The position numbers and the translations under genes were made by a program. This document shows, piece after piece, positions 7,084-10,979 of a stretch of DNA of 10,979 nucleotides. Positions within the stretch are counted from its first letter, which is position 1; each line of letters begins with the position of its first letter. The DNA comes from Flavobacteriaceae bacterium. GTDB lineage: Bacteria; Bacteroidota; Bacteroidia; Flavobacteriales; Flavobacteriaceae. The stretch covers positions 1 through 10,979 of the forward strand of contig NZAX01000106.1 in assembly GCA_002687665.1 (NCBI GenBank). The letters run 5' to 3'. The notes below the pieces were generated by a model. It did no database searches. It was not told the DNA's origin and saw only the letters and a list, made by a program, of their open reading frames with translations.

Positions 7084-7162
7084 ACACTTGATTTTATTTT
7101 TCACTTGAGATTGATGGATTCGGTTTAAAATTTCTTTAAATTACTCCGTATACTATGATCAA

Positions 7163-7198
7163 CCATAAGATTAATACTTAAGGATCTTAGGAGTTTTT
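7163..7198 (+). terminator. Possible weak terminator in the icd-murQ gap
   Basis: TAAGAT (7166-7171) pairs with ATCTTA (7184-7189), extended by CC with GG across a bulged A, around a 12-base loop. A run of five T follows after a short AG spacer. The stem is weak and the loop large, so this is tentative. The rest of the 197-base gap is AT-rich and shows no gene. Confidence 0.28.
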
Positions 7199-7268
7199 AA
7201 TAAATACATAATTTACTATATTATCCAATAATTTAAATTGAGAATCTAGTTTTTAAAGATTGACTTAT

Positions 7269-7276
7269 TAGTTTCG
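7269..7276 (+). promoter_or_regulatory. Possible -7 box for murQ
   Basis: TAGTTTCG differs from TAnnTTTG at one base and ends four bases before the murQ ATG, the same distance as at dapF. An alternative one-mismatch box, TAGTTTTT, lies at 7246-7253. Neither has a clear -33 partner, so the choice is uncertain. Confidence 0.3.
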
Positions 7277-7280
7277 ATTT

Positions 7281-8090
7281 ATGAAGTTTGAAAAAATAAC
7301 AGAAAAAGACTCCCACTACAATTCACTGGAGACAAAATCAACCAAAGAACTTTTGTCTGGAATCCATCGAGAAGACAAAGTGGCAGTATTGGCTGTGGGG
7401 CATGTTCTAGATAAAATCGAATCCCTAATCAATAATTTAGTACCAAGAATGAAAAACGGTGGTAGGTTGTTCTACATGGGTGCAGGAACAAGTGGAAGGC
7501 TAGGCGTGTTAGATGCTTCAGAGTGTCCGCCTACCTTTGGAACAAATCCAGAAATGGTGACGGGCATAATCGCGGGAGGAATAGACGCGCTACACAAATC
7601 CATAGAAAATGCTGAAGACGACCCCAAACAGGGATGGAAAGACATAAAACAACACCAACCCGATCAAAACGATTTTGTCATTGGGGTTGCCGCTTCTGGA
7701 ACTACACCTTATGTTGTGGGGGCACTTCAAAAATGTCAGGAAAATGGCATTGCTACCGGTTGCATTACTTGCAACCCAAATAGCCCAATTACACAACATG
7801 CTGATTTTCCCATCGAAGTTATCGTAGGGCCCGAATTTGTTACAGGAAGCTCTCGAATGAAAGCTGGAACAGCCCAAAAATTAATTCTAAATATGATCAC
7901 TACTTCAAGTATGATCAAATTAGGAAGGGTCAAAGGCAATAAAATGATTGACATTCAAATGACCAATCTCAAGCTAGTGGATCGGGCGGCTAGAATTCTT
8001 ATGGAAGAATTGGATATTGATAAAGAATCTGCTGCTGCATTACTCGATAATTACAAAAGCATTAGAGCAGCCATAAAAAATTACCCGTGA
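7281..8090 (+). CDS. murQ: N-acetylmuramic acid 6-phosphate etherase
   Basis: MurQ cleaves the lactyl ether of MurNAc-6-phosphate, giving GlcNAc-6-phosphate and D-lactate, in cell-wall sugar recycling in the cytoplasm. The 269-residue protein carries one SIS sugar-phosphate domain. The signature GAGTSGRLGVLDASECPPTFG spans residues 67-87; Glu81 there and Glu112 in ENAEDD match the catalytic Glu83 and Glu114 of E. coli MurQ. Further family blocks are GVAASGTTPYVVGAL and GSSRMKAGTAQKLILNMI. It is about 30 residues shorter than the E. coli enzyme, mainly at the C-terminus, where the helical region ends at KNYP; this seems usual for Bacteroidota versions. Its TGA overlaps the GTG start of the next gene (GTGA). 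No PTS transporter, amgK/murU or anhMurNAc kinase gene is next to it. Confidence 0.95.
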   Translation: MKFEKITEKDSHYNSLETKSTKELLSGIHREDKVAVLAVGHVLDKIESLINNLVPRMKNGGRLFYMGAGTSGRLGVLDASECPPTFGTNPEMVTGIIAGGIDALHKSIENAEDDPKQGWKDIKQHQPDQNDFVIGVAASGTTPYVVGALQKCQENGIATGCITCNPNSPITQHADFPIEVIVGPEFVTGSSRMKAGTAQKLILNMITTSSMIKLGRVKGNKMIDIQMTNLKLVDRAARILMEELDIDKESAAALLDNYKSIRAAIKNYP

Positions 8091-8320
8091 ATAGTCAAAA
8101 ATTAAAAAAAGGGCTTCTCAAAATGGGAACGTTTATCATACTCTGTTTTGTTGCTCCCGTTTTGGTCTACCAAGCTTTTAAAAATCAAGAGCATCCTTTT
8201 TACTGGCCTGTCCTCGCACTGGGAGTAGGATTGTGTATCACTGCAATTGTTTACGGTTTTTGGGCCATCAAAATATTACTTGATGGTCTATTAGGGAATA
8301 AAAAAACTAAGCCCTTTTAA
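8087..8320 (+). CDS. Small two-helix membrane protein, DUF6095-like
   Basis: The function is unknown. The 77-residue protein has a short basic N-terminus (KLKKGLLK), a first membrane helix (about 13-31), a loop with NQEHPFYWP, a second helix (about 39-64) and a basic tail ending NKKTKPF. The KGL...G....[11 protein letters not shown] pattern resembles the DUF6095 family of small flavobacterial membrane proteins; this comes from memory of the family, not a search. The start is GTG at 8087, overlapping the murQ stop as GTGA, which points to translational coupling. An internal ATG at codon 13 would delete the basic segment and is less likely. Being tied to murQ suggests a role near sugar-phosphate recycling or the envelope, but that is inference from position. 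Confidence 0.8.
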   Translation: MNSQKLKKGLLKMGTFIILCFVAPVLVYQAFKNQEHPFYWPVLALGVGLCITAIVYGFWAIKILLDGLLGNKKTKPF

Positions 8321-8322
8321 AA

Positions 8323-8354
8323 ATTGTATCACTCGGGGGAGTAAACTATATTTG
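8323..8354 (+). promoter_or_regulatory. Promoter of the thrS-infC-rpmI operon
   Basis: TATATTTG at 8347-8354 matches TAnnTTTG exactly. ATTG at 8323-8326 lies 20 bases upstream and is one mismatch from the -33 TTTG. The thrS ATG follows the -7 box after 16 bases, giving a leader of about ten bases, too short for a T-box or operator-type control element. Confidence 0.6.
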
Positions 8355-8370
8355 CTGTGATTTACAATAT

Positions 8371-10317
8371 ATGATTCAAATAAAATTTCCAGATGCATCT
8401 GTAAGAAGCTTTGAAAGTGGAATTACCGTACTCGAGATTGCCAAAAACATAAGTGAGGGACTGGCGCGTAATGTCCTATCAGCAAAGTTTAATCAGCAAA
8501 CAGTTGAGGTATCCACTCCTTTGTTTGAAGATGGACAGATACAATTGTTTACTTGGAATGACCAACAAGGGAAAGACGCCTTTTGGCATTCTTCAGCACA
8601 TGTATTGGCACAAGCCATTCTCTCCCTCTACCCCAAAGCAAAACTAACTATCGGACCTGCCATCGAAAATGGATTTTATTATGATGTAGATTTCGGAGAT
8701 CATTCCATCACTGAAAAAGAACTCATAAATATTGAAAAAAAATTTTTGGATTTTGCAAAACAAAAATTTGAATTCAAAATGAGATCCGCCTCCAAAAAAG
8801 AGGCGCTTGATTTTTATCATAAAAATGAAAATCAATATAAAATTGAACTGATTGAAAATTTAGAGGATGGTACCATCACTTTTTGTGATCATGCGGATTT
8901 TACTGACCTATGTAGGGGAGGGCACATTCCTCATACTGGGTTCATAAAAGCTGTTAAGCTTTTAAATGTCGCAGGAGCCTATTGGAGAGGGGATGAAAAT
9001 AATAAACAGCTGACCCGTATCTATGGTATTTCTTTTCCCAAACAAAAAGAATTGACCGAATACCTCGAACTGTTGGAAGAAGCCAAAAAGCGGGACCACC
9101 GAAGGCTGGGAAAAGAACTGGAATTGTTCACTTTTTCGCAAAAAGTGGGACAGGGCTTACCCCTATGGTTGCCCAAAGGTGCTGCCCTAAGAGAACGGCT
9201 AGAAGATTTTCTAAAAGATGCTCAAAAGAAAGCAGGATATGAACAGGTAATTTCCCCCCACATTGGAAACAAAGAACTTTACATGACCTCCGGACACTAT
9301 GAGAAATATGGTGAAGACAGTTTTCAACCTATTGAGACTCCTGCAGAAGGTGAAACCTTTTTACTCAAACCCATGAACTGTCCCCACCATTGCGAAATAT
9401 ATAACGCCCGTCCCTGGAGCTATAAAGAATTACCCAAACGATATGCAGAGTTTGGAACTGTTTACCGTTATGAACAAAGTGGAGAATTACACGGGCTTAC
9501 CAGAGTGAGGGGCTTTACCCAAGACGATGCTCATATATTTTGTACACCCGACCAGTTGGATCAAGAATTCAAAAATGTAATTGATCTTGTTTTATATGTT
9601 TTCGGATCTTTGGGCTTTGATAAATTTCAAGCACAAGTCTCCATAAGAGACTTGAAAAAACCGGAGAAATACATCGGAGACCCAAAAAATTGGGAGAAAG
9701 CTGAAAAGGCAATCATTGAAGCCGCTCAGAAAAAGAATTTGGACTTTATAATCGAAGAGGGAGAAGCAGCATTTTATGGTCCTAAACTTGATTTTATGGT
9801 CAAAGACGCTTTAGGAAGACGATGGCAATTGGGAACCATACAGGTTGACTATAATCTTCCGGAAAGGTTTGAACTTACCTATAAAGGAGCTGATAACGAG
9901 CAACATCGACCAATCATGATCCACCGTGCGCCTTTTGGAAGTTTGGAACGCTTTGTTGCTATTTTGTTAGAACACACAGCGGGTAAGTTCCCCCTTTGGC
10001 TATCCCCAATTCAAGTGAACTTATTGATTGTGAGTGAAAAACACGAAAAATACGCTCAAAAAGTTTTAAATTTCCTTGAAAATAACGAAATTCGCGCCTC
10101 CCTCGACAATAGAAATGAAACTATTGGGAAAAAGATACGAGAAGCCGAATTGAGTAAAGTCCCATTTATGTTGATATTAGGAGAAAAAGAAGCACAGACA
10201 GGTAATGTCTCTGTCAGAAAACATCGAGAAGGTGATATGGGAGCGATGAGCACGGAAGCATTTGTCGAACTCATAGAGAAAGATATATACAAAAGTATTT
10301 CTAAATTTGAAAATTAA
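8371..10317 (+). CDS. thrS: Threonyl-tRNA synthetase
   Basis: ThrRS attaches threonine to tRNA-Thr and edits mischarged serine. The 648-residue, full-length class II enzyme has its domains in the normal order. The TGS domain (1-61) is followed by the editing domain (about 65-225) with His73 and His77 in HSSAH and Cys181 and His185 in DLCRGGH. The catalytic core is about 245-540 and the anticodon-binding domain about 545-640. The active-site zinc ligands are Cys337 (MNCPHH), His388 (DDAHIF) and His518 ([11 protein letters not shown]). Class II motif 2 is seen as [22 protein letters not shown] split across residues 361-382, and motif 3 as [10 protein letters not shown]. The start ATG at 8371 gives MIQIKFPD, the usual start of the TGS domain. 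infC follows after 17 bases, as in the conserved thrS-infC-rpmI-rplT operon. E. coli thrS has an autoregulatory leader; none fits in the short leader here. Confidence 0.98.
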   Translation: MIQIKFPDASVRSFESGITVLEIAKNISEGLARNVLSAKFNQQTVEVSTPLFEDGQIQLFTWNDQQGKDAFWHSSAHVLAQAILSLYPKAKLTIGPAIENGFYYDVDFGDHSITEKELINIEKKFLDFAKQKFEFKMRSASKKEALDFYHKNENQYKIELIENLEDGTITFCDHADFTDLCRGGHIPHTGFIKAVKLLNVAGAYWRGDENNKQLTRIYGISFPKQKELTEYLELLEEAKKRDHRRLGKELELFTFSQKVGQGLPLWLPKGAALRERLEDFLKDAQKKAGYEQVISPHIGNKELYMTSGHYEKYGEDSFQPIETPAEGETFLLKPMNCPHHCEIYNARPWSYKELPKRYAEFGTVYRYEQSGELHGLTRVRGFTQDDAHIFCTPDQLDQEFKNVIDLVLYVFGSLGFDKFQAQVSIRDLKKPEKYIGDPKNWEKAEKAIIEAAQKKNLDFIIEEGEAAFYGPKLDFMVKDALGRRWQLGTIQVDYNLPERFELTYKGADNEQHRPIMIHRAPFGSLERFVAILLEHTAGKFPLWLSPIQVNLLIVSEKHEKYAQKVLNFLENNEIRASLDNRNETIGKKIREAELSKVPFMLILGEKEAQTGNVSVRKHREGDMGAMSTEAFVELIEKDIYKSISKFEN

Positions 10318-10334
10318 TTAAAATTATTTAAGTC

Positions 10335-10889
10335 ATAGCAATACGAAGGAGAAGATCGAATAAACCTGCGAGGATTATTAAAGAAAATCCTCACAAAATC
10401 AACGAAAAAATTACTGCCAACGAAATCAGACTTGTTGGTGACAATGTTGAGGTAGGTGTTTACAGACTTCCTAAAGCTATTGCCCTGGCCGAAGAACTAG
10501 AGTTAGACCTTGTAGAAATTTCTCCAAAAGCATCCCCACCCGTTTGCAAAATTTTGGATTATAAAAAGTTTTTGTATGAGCAAAAAAAACGCGAAAAGGC
10601 ACTCAAGTCTAAGGCTACTAAAGTGGTTATCAAAGAAATAAGATTTGGACCACAAACTGACGAACACGACTATGAGTTCAAGAAAAAGCACGCTGAGAAA
10701 TTTTTAAAGGATGGTGCTAAACTCAAAGCTTTTGTGTTTTTTAAGGGTCGGTCTATAGTGTTTAAGGAACAAGGTCAAATCTTACTTTTGAGATTGGCCC
10801 AAGACCTGGAGGAGTTCGGAAAAGTAGAGCAAATGCCTCAATTAGAAGGGAAGAGAATGACCATGTTCATTACACCTAAGAAAAAATAA
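10335..10889 (+). CDS. infC: Translation initiation factor IF-3 with a non-canonical start codon
   Basis: IF-3 binds the 30S subunit, prevents subunit joining and checks the start codon and initiator tRNA. Both domains are present: the N-terminal domain and linker run from [17 protein letters not shown] through [19 protein letters not shown], and the C-terminal domain from [18 protein letters not shown] to the end at [10 protein letters not shown]. The in-frame stop upstream is TAA at 10329-10331. Between it and 10554 the frame has no ATG, GTG or TTG, yet the conserved N-terminal domain is intact, so a near-cognate start is needed. ATA at 10335 (IAIRRRRS, 184 residues) matches the AIRRRR start I recall for related proteins; ATA at 10341 and ATT at 10374 are alternatives. 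AUU starts are known for E. coli infC, where IF-3 autoregulates by rejecting the codon. The TTG at 10554 would destroy the N-terminal domain. Confidence 0.93.
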   Translation: MAIRRRRSNKPARIIKENPHKINEKITANEIRLVGDNVEVGVYRLPKAIALAEELELDLVEISPKASPPVCKILDYKKFLYEQKKREKALKSKATKVVIKEIRFGPQTDEHDYEFKKKHAEKFLKDGAKLKAFVFFKGRSIVFKEQGQILLLRLAQDLEEFGKVEQMPQLEGKRMTMFITPKKK

Positions 10890-10907
10890 AAATTAACATT
10901 CAACATA

Positions 10908-10979
10908 ATGCCTAAAATGAAGACGAAATCCAGTGCCAAAAAGCGGTTCAAACTGACCGGTACTGGGAAAATAAAAAGA
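10908..10979 (+). CDS. rpmI: 50S ribosomal protein bL35, 3' end beyond the window
   Basis: The first 24 codons are visible, reading [14 protein letters not shown] then [10 protein letters not shown], the strongly conserved N-terminus of bL35, a small basic protein of the large subunit of about 64-65 residues. The frame is open to the window edge. It starts 18 bases after the infC stop with no terminator between, so it is part of the thrS-infC-rpmI operon; rplT would be expected next. A second ATG three codons in is less likely because MPKMKTK is the family start. Confidence 0.95.

Noticed and set aside
8453..8647. A 64-codon + strand frame inside thrS
   Set aside because: It is out of frame within the TGS and editing domains of an intact, certain gene and has no family resemblance.
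10346..10352. AAGGAGA as a Shine-Dalgarno site for infC
   Set aside because: It lies inside codons for the Arg-rich RRRR segment, and no in-frame start of any near-cognate kind occurs at a suitable distance downstream before the conserved region. Bacteroidota make little use of such sites.
1..10979. A new defence, mobile or biosynthetic system
   Set aside because: Nearly every base is assigned to conserved housekeeping genes or short regulatory gaps. No transposase, integrase, toxin-antitoxin pair, repeat array or unexplained large gene is present, and base composition looks even throughout.

Overview
The window is ordinary, densely packed chromosomal DNA from a member of the Bacteroidota, most likely a flavobacterium or close relative. 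Three things suggest this. The DNA is AT-rich. Several genes have a TAnnTTTG box just upstream, the -7 element of the Bacteroidota primary sigma factor, and Shine-Dalgarno sites are essentially absent. The gene content also fits: a eukaryotic-like NADP isocitrate dehydrogenase, a dapF-GNAT-mltG cluster, and murQ followed by a DUF6095-like small membrane protein. I see no mobile element, phage gene, CRISPR array, tRNA or rRNA, and no stretch over 300 bases without a gene.

Left part (1-2897). A 5'-truncated RsmI-like SAM-dependent methyltransferase on the + strand meets a three-gene minus-strand operon tail to tail, sharing the four bases TTAA. Read in its own direction, that operon is dapF (diaminopimelate epimerase), a GNAT acetyltransferase and mltG (endolytic transglycosylase). 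Each junction is a 4-nt stop/start overlap (ATGA, then TTGA), so translation is probably coupled. dapF makes the meso-DAP used in peptidoglycan and lysine, and MltG trims growing glycan strands.

Middle (2898-7280). A divergent promoter region separates dapF from a DegP/HtrA-type envelope protease, which ends in a strong terminator. trmD (tRNA m1G37 methyltransferase) follows, with the best promoter in the window; its -33 box lies inside a 19-bp palindrome. rplS (ribosomal protein L19) has its own promoter, an unusually long leader with a small hairpin, and a clear terminator. icd (NADP isocitrate dehydrogenase of the eukaryotic type) stands alone with its own promoter.

Right part (7281-10979). 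murQ (MurNAc-6-phosphate etherase, cell-wall recycling) overlaps a 77-residue two-helix membrane protein by GTGA. The conserved translation operon thrS-infC-rpmI then begins from a TATATTTG promoter, and rpmI runs off the window. infC has no ATG, GTG or TTG at its 5' end and must use a near-cognate start such as ATA.

The functions are tRNA and rRNA modification, ribosomal proteins, initiation and aminoacylation, central carbon metabolism, envelope quality control and peptidoglycan turnover. I found no candidate for a new multi-gene system. The points worth a second look are regulatory: the infC start codon, the trmD dyad, the rplS leader, the stem-loop across the trmD stop and the near-leaderless starts.
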